A DNA stretch of 64,000 nucleotides from the NCBI RefSeq assembly GCF_947251645.1, contig NZ_OX366364.1, positions 372,001-436,000 on the forward strand. Reading direction: 5' to 3'. A program made the translations under genes and the position numbers. The notes beneath the pieces are model-generated. The model made no database searches. It saw only the letters and a program-made list of their open reading frames with translations, and was not told where the DNA came from. The stretch is from Wolbachia endosymbiont (group A) of Bibio marci. Its GTDB lineage: Bacteria; Pseudomonadota; Alphaproteobacteria; Rickettsiales; Anaplasmataceae. This document shows, piece after piece, positions 34,494-43,700 of this stretch; positions within the stretch are counted from its first letter, which is position 1; every line of letters begins with the position of its first letter.

Positions 34494-35168
34494 CTATAAC
34501 AGTCCTTTTTCCTTAAAACTACAATAGTCCGCACTTGCAACGATAATGTGATCAAACAATCTAATTCCTATAGTACTACACGCTGAAGCTAATTTTTTAA
34601 TTGCTGCTTCGTCTTCATTAGATGGCTCTGCACTCCCTTCTATGTGGTTGTGCGACATTACTATTAATGTTGCATTTTTTAGCAATGCTTTTTTTGTTAT
34701 TTCCTTTATGTACACTGGTGCCTTATCCACTGTACCAGTAAACACTTCCTCTCCTTTTAAACAGTACTTTTGATCCAAATATAGTATTTTTACCTTTTCC
34801 TTCTCTGAACAGCCAATACTCACCCTTAAATATTTTACGATGGTTTCCAGGTTATCCATTACAGGGCCTTCCTTTAACTCTTCTCTTGGTGCCCTCTTCG
34901 ACGCTTCCCTAAGGCATAATATTACTGCTACTGTAGAGTCGGTTACTCCTTCTATAACTCTCAAGTCATCTACTTCCTGACCTAAAATTCCTCTTATTCC
35001 AAAACTATCTGTTAGTCTTTTAGCAATAATGCGAGCCTCGGCACTGTCATGCACTGAACTTAGAAACGTTTCTACTATTTCATGATTTAGCAAAGCACGT
35101 CCTTCGCTTTCCAATGCTCTAAACTCTATTTCTTCTCTACGATCTTTACTTTTATTGTTATTATTCAT
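34494..35168 (-). CDS. radC: RadC-family JAMM protein
   Basis: The 224-residue protein has an amino-terminal helix-hairpin-helix-like region and the RadC/JAB metalloprotease-fold domain with the zinc ligands of the JAMM motif (His173, His175 and Asp186 in SHNHIEGSAEPSNED) and an upstream Glu in GEEVFTGTVDKAPVY. RadC proteins are common in prophages and islands; despite the name, a direct repair role is doubtful. It lies in the minus-strand cluster with HTH regulators. Length is normal. Confidence 0.92.
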   Translation of the reverse strand: MNNNNKSKDRREEIEFRALESEGRALLNHEIVETFLSSVHDSAEARIIAKRLTDSFGIRGILGQEVDDLRVIEGVTDSTVAVILCLREASKRAPREELKEGPVMDNLETIVKYLRVSIGCSEKEKVKILYLDQKYCLKGEEVFTGTVDKAPVYIKEITKKALLKNATLIVMSHNHIEGSAEPSNEDEAAIKKLASACSTIGIRLFDHIIVASADYCSFKEKGLL

Positions 35169-35331
35169 ATAATATACCCTTCACTAATAATAAATTTTTT
35201 TTAAATATTTACTGCTGTTTTCTTAGCAGTATTGGCATAAAACCATCCATTTTGGCGGGAGTCAAGTCAATTTTTTCGATTTTTTTATTTATTTTTTATG
35301 GAAAGATAGAAAATATTAATAGTTAATTTCT

Positions 35332-36249
35332 TTATTTTAAACTTGCTCCGGAAGAGATGCCTATTGTTTGCAAAATAACATCAATAGAAATTCCTTCCTT
35401 CACCAGATCTTTTGCAACTTTGATCCTTTCTGCTTTTCTAACTTTTTCTTCGCAAATCCGTATGCCTTCAAACAAAGTGTTTATCAGCGCATGGCGTAAT
35501 TCTCGATTCTCAATTTTTTTGTATTCTTCTATTAAACTCGGTAGCTCATTTTCTACCTCATCTTCTGTTGATCCAGGTAGTAGATCTACAATACTAATTG
35601 ATAATGCTTCTGCTATGTCATATAATTTGTAAAGTGGAATAGTAGTTCGTCCTTGCTCATATTTGCCTATTTTATGACGTGTTATGCCGATTTTCTTTGC
35701 TAAATCTTCCTGAGAGTACTCTCGTACCAGCCTCCATTCTTTTATCTTTTTCCCTATTTTGTAGTGTATAGAACCATTGGTACATTCATTAGCGGATAAG
35801 CCGATTGTTTTTGAGACGATATCAACAGAAATTCCTGCTTTGACTAGATTCTTTGCTATTTCCATTCTCTCTGCTTTTCTACTACTTTTTTCACTAAGCT
35901 GGGCAGATTTAGTTAATAAATAAAATATCTTGCGTAATTCTTGATCATTAATTGTTTTATAATTTCTTACTAAATTTAATATTTCTTCTCCCTCGTCTTC
36001 AAGACAACTTTTTGATACTCTTTGTATAGGAATGAGATCTGTAATACTGACTGATAATGCCTCTGTTATGGCATATAGTTTTTCAATCGAAATTCTACGA
36101 GTTCCTTTTTCATATTGTAGTACTACCTGACGTGTTGTACCGATTTTCTTCGCCAAATCCTCCTGAGTATACTCTCGCTCCAACCTCCAACTTTTTACTT
36201 TTTGTCCTACTTTGTAGTCTAAAGAATTGGGGTTGCTACTCTTTTTCAC
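35332..36249 (-). CDS. Double XRE-type helix-turn-helix regulator, near-identical paralogue
   Basis: This 305-residue protein repeats the 32061-33014 gene almost base for base over about 860 bp; the amino termini differ (MKKSSNPNSLDYKVGQKV here). Both HTH_3 domains and both linker modules (AKNLVKAGISVDIVSKTIGL and AKDLVKEGISIDVILQTIGI) are intact. The direct repeat encloses the 392-aa gene and radC, so recombination between copies could delete them. Probable DNA-binding repressor or activator of the island. Confidence 0.85.
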   Translation of the reverse strand: MKKSSNPNSLDYKVGQKVKSWRLEREYTQEDLAKKIGTTRQVVLQYEKGTRRISIEKLYAITEALSVSITDLIPIQRVSKSCLEDEGEEILNLVRNYKTINDQELRKIFYLLTKSAQLSEKSSRKAERMEIAKNLVKAGISVDIVSKTIGLSANECTNGSIHYKIGKKIKEWRLVREYSQEDLAKKIGITRHKIGKYEQGRTTIPLYKLYDIAEALSISIVDLLPGSTEDEVENELPSLIEEYKKIENRELRHALINTLFEGIRICEEKVRKAERIKVAKDLVKEGISIDVILQTIGISSGASLK

Positions 36250-36288
36250 AGCCTGCCACTTTGCCCATTCGTATACTAATGTCTTCTA

Positions 36289-37200
36289 CTAGAATTGTTG
36301 CTTAAATAATTTCTCCCTTTCGCTTATTATTTGGTCGCTTTTGTCCTCAACCCCTCTCATCTCTCTTTCTCGTTCCTCTATAATAAACTTCATAACCTCA
36401 TCTGAATATTTGCTCTTTCCACTTGCTAGTTCTGATTTTAACCTTCTTACTTTATATTCCAATTCTACAAACCTTTCTTGTCTCATTAGTAGTTCTATCA
36501 TCTGATTTACTTGTAAGCGTAATTCCCCTTCTTCTAGAGCTCCTGCTATTTTGATCAGTAATAACTCATCTATTTTATAATTTACTTCAGATTGGGCTAT
36601 AAATAAGTTAATCATTGCTCGTACATCAACAGGCTCGGCTACTAATATGTTAACATTGCTACACACAAAACGTTTTAAACTTATATTTTTTTCTAGATAA
36701 TTTTTCATATCCTGCGATAATTTTTCCTTTAATTCTTCATATGTTCCTGACAGCAACATCTCTAATTCTTTAAAAAATTCAATCTCAATATCACCCGACA
36801 CAAGAATCATTAGCAGATGTTTTACTAACTCTCTATCATCTGATTTGATTGCCTGATAAATTGCTTTTTCTCTATTCTCTTTCAAATCATAAAGTTCTGA
36901 TGAATCACTAAGGCTAAATAAATAGTTTGTAGCTTCTCCAGAAGCATAGGCAATATTAATTTCTCTTAGTGGATGACCATCATTAAACTTTTCTAGTAAC
37001 TTACTATCAATAGTTTCTTCTATCGCAACAGCCACTTTACTCAACTTCTTTAGCTGATCTATACCGTCTCTTGAATCTCTAGGTGTATTTTTAACTTCAT
37101 TTAGCACCTTGCTATAAAGACTTTGCTTTTCCTCACTGCTTAATAATGCACAATGCTCCTTTAGCTGCTTGGAAGCTTTAGATAGAAGTTGTACTAACAT
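36289..37200 (-). CDS. Unknown 303-aa helical protein
   Basis: No domain is recognised. The protein is almost wholly helical and charged (QLKEHCALLSSEEKQSLYSK, RRLKSELASGKSKYSDEVMK), with no signal peptide or membrane segment, and it ends in a highly charged stretch before QQF. It is the first gene of the minus-strand cluster and is divergent from the Rpn nuclease gene across a 318-bp gap. I infer only that it belongs to the phage-derived module, because its neighbours do. Confidence 0.7.
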   Translation of the reverse strand: MLVQLLSKASKQLKEHCALLSSEEKQSLYSKVLNEVKNTPRDSRDGIDQLKKLSKVAVAIEETIDSKLLEKFNDGHPLREINIAYASGEATNYLFSLSDSSELYDLKENREKAIYQAIKSDDRELVKHLLMILVSGDIEIEFFKELEMLLSGTYEELKEKLSQDMKNYLEKNISLKRFVCSNVNILVAEPVDVRAMINLFIAQSEVNYKIDELLLIKIAGALEEGELRLQVNQMIELLMRQERFVELEYKVRRLKSELASGKSKYSDEVMKFIIEEREREMRGVEDKSDQIISEREKLFKQQF

Positions 37201-37518
37201 ATCTGCCTACGTTTTGTTGAAAATGCTCATGCTATATTATAGAATTTTTAATTGAAAGTAAACTTGTAGACTCGTATCTAAAATAGGTATCTTTGAGACT
37301 GCTAAACTCATTATATTCATTTGCTGGGCTTTAAAGGCACTTTATAGAAAAGTTGATAAAAAGATGAAAACTACATTTAAAGTATGAAATGCGATTCTAA
37401 GCCCACCTCTGAAGGTCATTTTTTCTCGAAGCTTAAAAAAACAAGATTTCAATATAAAAACGTTGAATATTTCTTCAGAATTGTGTATAATTATTAATGC
37501 TTTTTAGGTTAATTTCTC
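37201..37518. other. Divergent intergenic region
   Basis: This 318-bp gap holds the promoter of the Rpn gene (see 37463-37491) and presumably one for the minus-strand cluster, which I cannot pinpoint. The rest is AT-rich with no frame longer than 30 codons that looks coding and no copies of the palindromic repeats, which is unusual for this window. Confidence 0.5.
37463..37491 (+). promoter_or_regulatory. Predicted sigma-70 promoter for the Rpn nuclease gene
   Basis: TTGAAT at 37463-37468 and a perfect TATAAT at 37486-37491 are 17 bp apart, and the ATG at 37519 is 27 bp further on. Confidence 0.65.
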
Positions 37519-38415
37519 ATGGCTCTTTCAAAATTTCTCAATGTGCGAAATGATTATGCATTTAAGAGAATATTTGGTACTGAAAAGAACAAAGACATTC
37601 TTATTCACTTTCTTAATGATATATTAGATCTTACTGATGACAACCAGATTAAAGATGTCTCCTTTCTCAGTCCCATTCAAGACCCTGTTATTGCCTCTCA
37701 AAAGCAAAGTATTGTTGATGTTCTCTGTGTTGATTCTACAGGGGTCAAAACCATCATTGAGATGCAAGTCGCTAAAACAAGGGGCTTTGAAAAACGTGCC
37801 CAATACTACGCTGCCAAAGCTTATTCAAGTCAAGCTGATGTAGGTGACCAGTATCATGATCTTAAAGGGGTTATCTTTATTGCTATTGCTGATTTTATCC
37901 TATTTCCTAATAAGCTGGCTTATAAGTCTGATCACGTTACTTTTGATAAGATGACCTTTGAACATGATCTCAAAGACTTTAGTTTCACTTTCGTAGAGCT
38001 ACCAAAGTTTAATAAGACAAAAGAAGATCCATTAGAAAATATTGTTGAAAAATGGATCTATTTTTTTAAGCACGCAGATGAAACGAGCGAAGAGGATCTA
38101 AAAAAAATAATAGGTAGTGATGTAATTATTGGTAGGGCTTATGATGAGTTAAATCAATATAATTGGAGTAAAGAAGAACGTTTTGCATATGATCAAGCTA
38201 AGAAACGTACCGATGATTATTTATCTACCCTTGAAGAAAAACTTCATGAAGGCATCCTCATAGGCAAAGAAAAAGGCATCCTAATCGGACATGAAAAAGG
38301 CAGAAAAGCAGAGAAAATTGAGGTCGCAAAGAATCTACTAAAAGCAGGTGTTTCTATTGATATTATAGCTCAAACTACTGGTCTTACAGTTAACGAAGTC
38401 AAAGACTTAAGCTAA
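37519..38415 (+). CDS. Rpn-family PD-(D/E)XK nuclease ('PDDEXK transposase')
   Basis: The 298-residue protein begins LNVRNDYAFKRIFGTEKNKD, the Rpn/YhgA hallmark, and has a PD-(D/E)XK site with Asp67 in SIVDVLC and Glu81-x-Gln83 in TIIEMQV, followed by RAQYYAAKAYSSQ. Rpn proteins are recombination-promoting nucleases that spread with islands. The C-terminal 60 residues are a lysine/glutamate helix ending NLLKAGVSIDIIAQTTGLTV, the same terminal module seen in the three HTH regulators here. A clear promoter lies upstream. The catalytic residues look intact. Confidence 0.9.
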   Translation: MALSKFLNVRNDYAFKRIFGTEKNKDILIHFLNDILDLTDDNQIKDVSFLSPIQDPVIASQKQSIVDVLCVDSTGVKTIIEMQVAKTRGFEKRAQYYAAKAYSSQADVGDQYHDLKGVIFIAIADFILFPNKLAYKSDHVTFDKMTFEHDLKDFSFTFVELPKFNKTKEDPLENIVEKWIYFFKHADETSEEDLKKIIGSDVIIGRAYDELNQYNWSKEERFAYDQAKKRTDDYLSTLEEKLHEGILIGKEKGILIGHEKGRKAEKIEVAKNLLKAGVSIDIIAQTTGLTVNEVKDLS

Positions 38416-38432
38416 TTCTATCTTTGGGTGTG

Positions 38433-38966
38433 ATGAACATCTTTGTACTAGATGAAAACCCAGCAATTGCGGCGCAAATGTTATGTGATAAGCATATAGT
38501 AAAAATGCCATTAGAAACTGCTCAGTTATTAAGTAATGTTTTTTCAATAGCATTAAAAGTGCCAAATCCTTTTGTCAATATCATAAATCAAAATATAGAA
38601 GTTCCATATAAACTTACTCACAACCACCACCCTTGTTCTCTGTGGGCTAGACACTCAAAAGGAAACTTTAATTGGTTGATAAAGCATGGAAAAGAATTGT
38701 GCATAGAGTATAGCTTGCGATACAAAAGAACGCATAAATCCGAAGAAATAGTAGATTGGTGTGATAGTAATAAGGATTTGCTAATTTTTCAATCAGCAGA
38801 TATACAAACTTTTATACAAGCACTGCCTGATCGCTATAAATGTAGTAGTCCCATAAAAGCCTATAGAGAATATTACCTAAAAGAAAAGATGAGGTTTGCT
38901 AAGTGGGAAAAAGGTAGAGAAGCACCAGGTTGGATAATCTGCTACACAATACCACAGCTAATATAG
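38433..38966 (+). CDS. Conserved phage/bacterial protein of unknown function (~178 aa)
   Basis: From the ATG at 38433 it reads MNIFVLDENPAIAAQMLCDK then HIVKMPLETAQLLSN, a pattern I have seen in uncharacterised phage proteins that begin MNIFxLDxDPxxxAxxxCDKHVVKM. Histidines, cysteines and HNHHPCSLWAR suggest a metal-binding or nucleic-acid-binding protein. It ends with a basic, aromatic-rich tail. An earlier in-frame ATG (38424) adds three residues. It follows the Rpn gene by 17 bp in the same direction and may be co-transcribed. Confidence 0.65.
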   Translation: MNIFVLDENPAIAAQMLCDKHIVKMPLETAQLLSNVFSIALKVPNPFVNIINQNIEVPYKLTHNHHPCSLWARHSKGNFNWLIKHGKELCIEYSLRYKRTHKSEEIVDWCDSNKDLLIFQSADIQTFIQALPDRYKCSSPIKAYREYYLKEKMRFAKWEKGREAPGWIICYTIPQLI

Positions 38967-38978
38967 CTCATAAATAAA

Positions 38979-39146
38979 GAAGCCATCCAAATCGGACATG
39001 AAAAAAGCAGGGAAGAGGGCGAAAAACAGGCTAAAATAGCTGTGGCTAAAAATTCACTTAAGGCGGATGTTTTTATTGATGTTATTGCTGAAATAACAGG
39101 GTTTTCTGTTGATTATATTGAGAAAATTCAAGAAAAGAAGTTTTAG
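38979..39146 (+). pseudogene. C-terminal fragment of a second Rpn-type nuclease
   Basis: The frame reads AIQIGHEKSREEGEKQAKIA, VAKNSLKADVFIDVIAEITG and FSVDYIEKIQEKKF before a stop, clearly homologous to the C-terminal helix and terminal module of the intact Rpn protein at 37519 (LIGHEKGRKAEKIEVAKNLL). The nuclease domain and any start codon are missing. It is the remnant of a tandem copy that once preceded cifA. Confidence 0.75.
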
Positions 39147-39192
39147 CCATAACGTTTTTTTTATTAAACCCTCTATTCTAGTAATTTTAATA

Positions 39193-39220
39193 TTGCAATC
39201 CATTCTAATGTCTGCATAAT
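39193..39220 (+). promoter_or_regulatory. Possible promoter of the cif operon
   Basis: TTGCAA at 39193-39198 and CATAAT at 39215-39220 are 16 bp apart, and the AGGAGGGG ribosome site of cifA lies at about 39245. The match is moderate, and it is the best candidate in the 109 bp between the Rpn fragment and cifA. Confidence 0.4.
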
Positions 39221-39255
39221 GCCTTTTTTATATAAATACTTAATAGGAGGGGTTA

Positions 39256-40731
39256 ATGCCAACACAGAAAGAGCTTCGGGCTACGATGTCCAAAAAATTA
39301 CAGGAAGCTATTAAACATCCAGATCCAACAGTTGCTGCCGGGAGGAAGTCAGCTATCAAGAGATGGGTGGGAGTCCTTCAAGATAACTTTATGGAGCACA
39401 TAAAATACTTTAAGGGTGATAAGTTGAAGTTTTTGCACAATGTATTCCAAGATGAAGGTTGCTGGTCAGGTGTAAGGTTGGATAATGCTGCTTTAGGTCA
39501 AAGGTTTACTGAAGAGAAAATAGGTGGAATAGATAATCCACTTCGCAAATATGAGATGGCTTGTAGTTACTGTGTAGTAGATAAAATTCATCCACTCTTT
39601 CAAAAAAGATTTGAATCTTATAGGAACAATTTTCCTCCTGGTGCATTTGATGGTAAAACTGAAACTGAAATTGGCAAATACGTACGAAACTCGTTACTAG
39701 ATAGCATAAAGAGGAAAGGTCCTGTGTTTGATTTCTGGATCGATAGAGAATCTGGGGGATTAAAGCAACCAAGTAACGCGTCAGAAGGTTTTGACAGTGC
39801 TGTAAAACTTAAGTGGAGCGAAGGAGTAGAGTATTTTTATAATCATTTAAAAGAAGAAGATAAGGAAAAGAAACTTACAGAAGCTGTTATTGCTCTGTCT
39901 CGCGTTCAATCTGTTGAGAAAGACGCTCCTATTTTAGATTTTTGTGTAAGGAATATAGCTGACAAAGATACTCTTTTACAGAAATTATTGCAGAAGGATA
40001 GAGGGGTATATTTCCTTTTTAGTAGATTAATACGTTCATGTTTTTTTGATACGGTTCATGATTTGGTACAGTATTGGTGCTATAAAGGAATTTCAGCACG
40101 TGGAGATCATTCAGAGAAAATATTCTCACAGCAAAACTATGAGATTCTTCTTTCTTCACTTTCAGATACAATGTTGAACAATCCTGAATCAAATGTTCAA
40201 GCTAGATCTCTCATTATGGAGATTTGGCAGTGTGGTAGTTTTAGTGAATATAAAAAGGCTGCTATTATTGATACTTCAAATGATAGAATTCCTATAAAGG
40301 GTGTACTTGCAGAATTGATAATTAACTGGAAACGAGAAGACATTTATAAGTCTGATGAGGAAAAAGAAATAGAGAAAAAAGAAATACTAGATATGATGTT
40401 ATTTGCTAAAAATAGCTTTCCTGAAAGGTTTGAGTTCTTTAAGGGAAGGATAATAAAAAGTCTTAGATTATGTGGTAGAGAAGGTAAAAGAGTAAATGTA
40501 GATTACGGTCTGTTTGCGGAAGAATTATTCTCTGAGTTAGAGAAAACAATTTTACCACCTGTAGGTGATGGTCCTTGGAATAATTTACGGTCACGATCTA
40601 AAGCTCATGGTAGTAAGGAAACAACTTTGCCAGTTGATGATGGTCCACAGTCTGAGCTTGGAACTCCTAGTGTAAGTGGTGTTTCTTCTTATAAGAAAAA
40701 AAGCGTCTTTACGCTTAGTGGTAATAAGTAA
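39256..40731 (+). CDS. cifA: Cytoplasmic incompatibility factor CifA (CidA), type I
   Basis: The 491-residue protein matches the CidA/CifA family along its full length as I recall it: MPTQKELRATMSKKLQEAIK at the start, AIKRWVGVLQDNFMEHIKYF, GCWSGVRLDNAALGQRFTEE, and a C-terminal GDGPWNNLRSRSKAHGS. CifA is mostly helical, and in its family it has two roles. It acts with CifB in sperm to cause incompatibility, and alone in the female germline or egg it rescues it, binding CifB through a long interface. An excellent ribosome site (AGGAGGGG) precedes the ATG. It starts the operon, with cifB 53 bp behind. No frameshift or stop is seen, so this copy looks functional. Type I is assigned from the deubiquitinase partner. 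Confidence 0.95.
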   Translation: MPTQKELRATMSKKLQEAIKHPDPTVAAGRKSAIKRWVGVLQDNFMEHIKYFKGDKLKFLHNVFQDEGCWSGVRLDNAALGQRFTEEKIGGIDNPLRKYEMACSYCVVDKIHPLFQKRFESYRNNFPPGAFDGKTETEIGKYVRNSLLDSIKRKGPVFDFWIDRESGGLKQPSNASEGFDSAVKLKWSEGVEYFYNHLKEEDKEKKLTEAVIALSRVQSVEKDAPILDFCVRNIADKDTLLQKLLQKDRGVYFLFSRLIRSCFFDTVHDLVQYWCYKGISARGDHSEKIFSQQNYEILLSSLSDTMLNNPESNVQARSLIMEIWQCGSFSEYKKAAIIDTSNDRIPIKGVLAELIINWKREDIYKSDEEKEIEKKEILDMMLFAKNSFPERFEFFKGRIIKSLRLCGREGKRVNVDYGLFAEELFSELEKTILPPVGDGPWNNLRSRSKAHGSKETTLPVDDGPQSELGTPSVSGVSSYKKKSVFTLSGNK

Positions 40732-40784
40732 TCCACTTATGAACTCTTGGTGTTTCTGGTCGTAGTAAATAAGGGGTATTTTGT

Positions 40785-43700
40785 ATGAGTAATGGTGATG
40801 GATTTATTAGGAGTTTGGTGGATGGAGATCTTGAAGGATTCAGACAAGGATTTGAATCTTTTTTAGATCAATGTCCATCTTTTTTGTATCATGTGAGTGC
40901 AGGTCGTTTCCTTCCTGTATTCTTTTTTAGTATGTTTGCTACTGCACATGATGCTGGTATCTTAACTGCAAATGAGAGAGTCTATTTTCGTTTTGATAAT
41001 CATGGTATTGATACAGGTGGTAGGAATAGAAATACAGGAAACTTAAAGGTTGCTGTTTCAACTCGTAGTCGTGACGGACAGCGAGTTGTCAAGTGTTACA
41101 GCATTTCTGATCGCCCTAACAGTAATGGGTTAAGGTTTAGTACAAGGGAGAGAAATGCTCTAGTGCAAGAGATTAGACGGCAAAATCCGAATTTACGGGA
41201 AGAAGACCTAAATTTTGAGCAGTACAAAGTATGCATGCATGGAAAGGGCAAGAGTCAGGGAGAGGCAATTGCAACAGTATTCGAGGCGATTCGTGAAAAG
41301 GATTTTAGAGGTAGAGATAAATTTGCCAAATATTCAGCATCTGAGGTTCATTTCTTGAGGCAATTCTTTAGAAATCGCAGATTAACAATTAAGGAAATAG
41401 AAGGAAGACAACTTAATCAAAATCAGCTCAGACAGCTTGATAGATCAGTCAATTTTGCACAGGTAGCACAAGGTCAACAAAGGATTGACAACTTTATGGA
41501 AATACTAACAAGTGATGACGAAGAAAATGTAAGAGATCCTCTCCGAGAAGATATTTTAGAATATATAACTGATACCTATAATAATTATAGAGCGCAGATA
41601 GAAAATAATATTGAAAATCGCAGTCAAAAATTTGAGAGTCACGGGTTTTTATTAGGTTTCTTAGCAAATTTTAGTCATCGCTACACAATAGGCATCGATC
41701 TTGACTTATCTCCTAGAAACTCACATGTTGCTTTTCTTGTACGTCACCAAGCAGAAAGAGAAAATATTCCTATTGTTGTTAATCTTGCTACAAGGGCACC
41801 GTCCAATATCGCATTAAACCGCGCCAGAAGTCACGCTGAAAGATTGCATGTTTTTTCATTTATACCTATCCATACTGAATCAAGAAATACTGTCTGTGTT
41901 GGATTAAATTTTAATTTAAATCTAGATCCTTTTAGTGTTGATACAGTAGGGCTTCAACAGGATAGATTTCCTTTAGTACAAAGATTGTTTGAGTATATAG
42001 AAGATGAAGAGGTTGGAGAGAATATTAGAGATTTCTTGCTTCAACATCTTCCTGGTGAAATACCAAGAAATGCAGATAATTATAACAGAGTATTTAATTG
42101 TATAACTGGTTTTACTTTTGGAAGTAGTGCTTTTGATAGGCACCCTTTAGAACTAGAAGAGGAAGACGAAGCACCTATAACAAAATACATATTTAGACAT
42201 GGTGATGAGGGTTTAAGATGTTTAACTATGGTCTTTCATGCTGAAGGTTCTGATATAGTTATACTTCATATTAGAGCTCACGATGCGCAACAACAAGGAG
42301 CAATCAATTTAGAAAATCTTAATATTAATGGAAATAATGTTCATGTATGGGAAGTTTCATGCACACTTAATGACCAATTTGAGCTAGATATTGATCAACC
42401 AAATGACCTTGGTTTATATCACGATTACCAAAATAATAATGCAAATAATTTTCTTGATGGTGATCTTATACAAGTGCCTAATGTTGAAAATGTACATGGT
42501 ATTTCAGAAAGAGTTATGGATGATGGCTGGCAAGATGTAGGTCAGCATGGAGAGCTGTTTCAAGAGATCTCTGGAATATTGATGCCACTTAGGGACGCAA
42601 TAAATGTTAATAGTGAGGATAAGTTTCGTTCTATACTACATGGTACATTTTATGCTAGTGATAATCCTTATAAAGTGCTTGCTATGTATAAAGTTGGTCA
42701 AACATATAGTTTGAAAAGGGGTCAGGAAGAAGAAGGAGAAAGGGCAATACTCACAAGAACTACAGAACAGAGATTAGACCTTTTATTATTAAGACAATCT
42801 ACGGAGAATGCTCCAGATACTCATCCGATTGTATATGTATTAGGATTTGCTAATAATGCAGAAGAAGTAGCACAAAAGGAGAATAACGCAAAAGATCGAA
42901 TAAAAGAACTTATGAACAAGCAAAGAGGATATTTGCTTATTACTTCTGGAAATGAGGTGGTTTTATTTCCTCTTATATTTAATGCAGGTGCAGGGAAAGT
43001 AGAAGGTCTTATATCTATTCCAGAAGGAATAGGAAGAGAAGAGTATGTACATAGACTTGATCGTGGTGGTCGTGACTCAAGACCAGGAGTATTAGTGGGA
43101 CCTGAAAGTGTTATTGATGAAAATCCACCAGAGGGTCTATTATCAGATCAGACTCGTGAAAATTTAATAAATTATATTCGAGAAAATCCCGGACGGAACC
43201 GGATTTTACCGTTTGATCTAGGTGATAATCGATGTGTTAGTATTATTACCTTCGAAGGTAGTATACAACAACTCCTAGAAATACTAAGGTCAAGAATAAG
43301 GGGAGGTGATAATTCCATTCCTACAGCACAAGAGATAAGAAGACAAATAAGAGATATTCTTAGAAATCAAGGGATAGAAGTAAATGATCTACTTACACTA
43401 GAATTTGCGACGAGAAATGGACATTATGATTACTGGCTTCAACAAATTGATATAGCTCACGCTGGAAGATTGCGATATCAGCTTCGTACTGAAGGTAATC
43501 ACACTTTTGAAGTAGCTAATTTGGCAAGGAATGACGGTAACGAGCACATTGTTAGAGTATTAAATCAATTTAGGGAAAATGAAGAACAACAGCGTTTAAC
43601 TTTAATCATTACTTTAAATAATACTCATTGGGTTACACTAGTGATTGAACGTCAAAATGGGAACTATGTTGGGTACTATGCTGATTCAACTGCTACTGCT

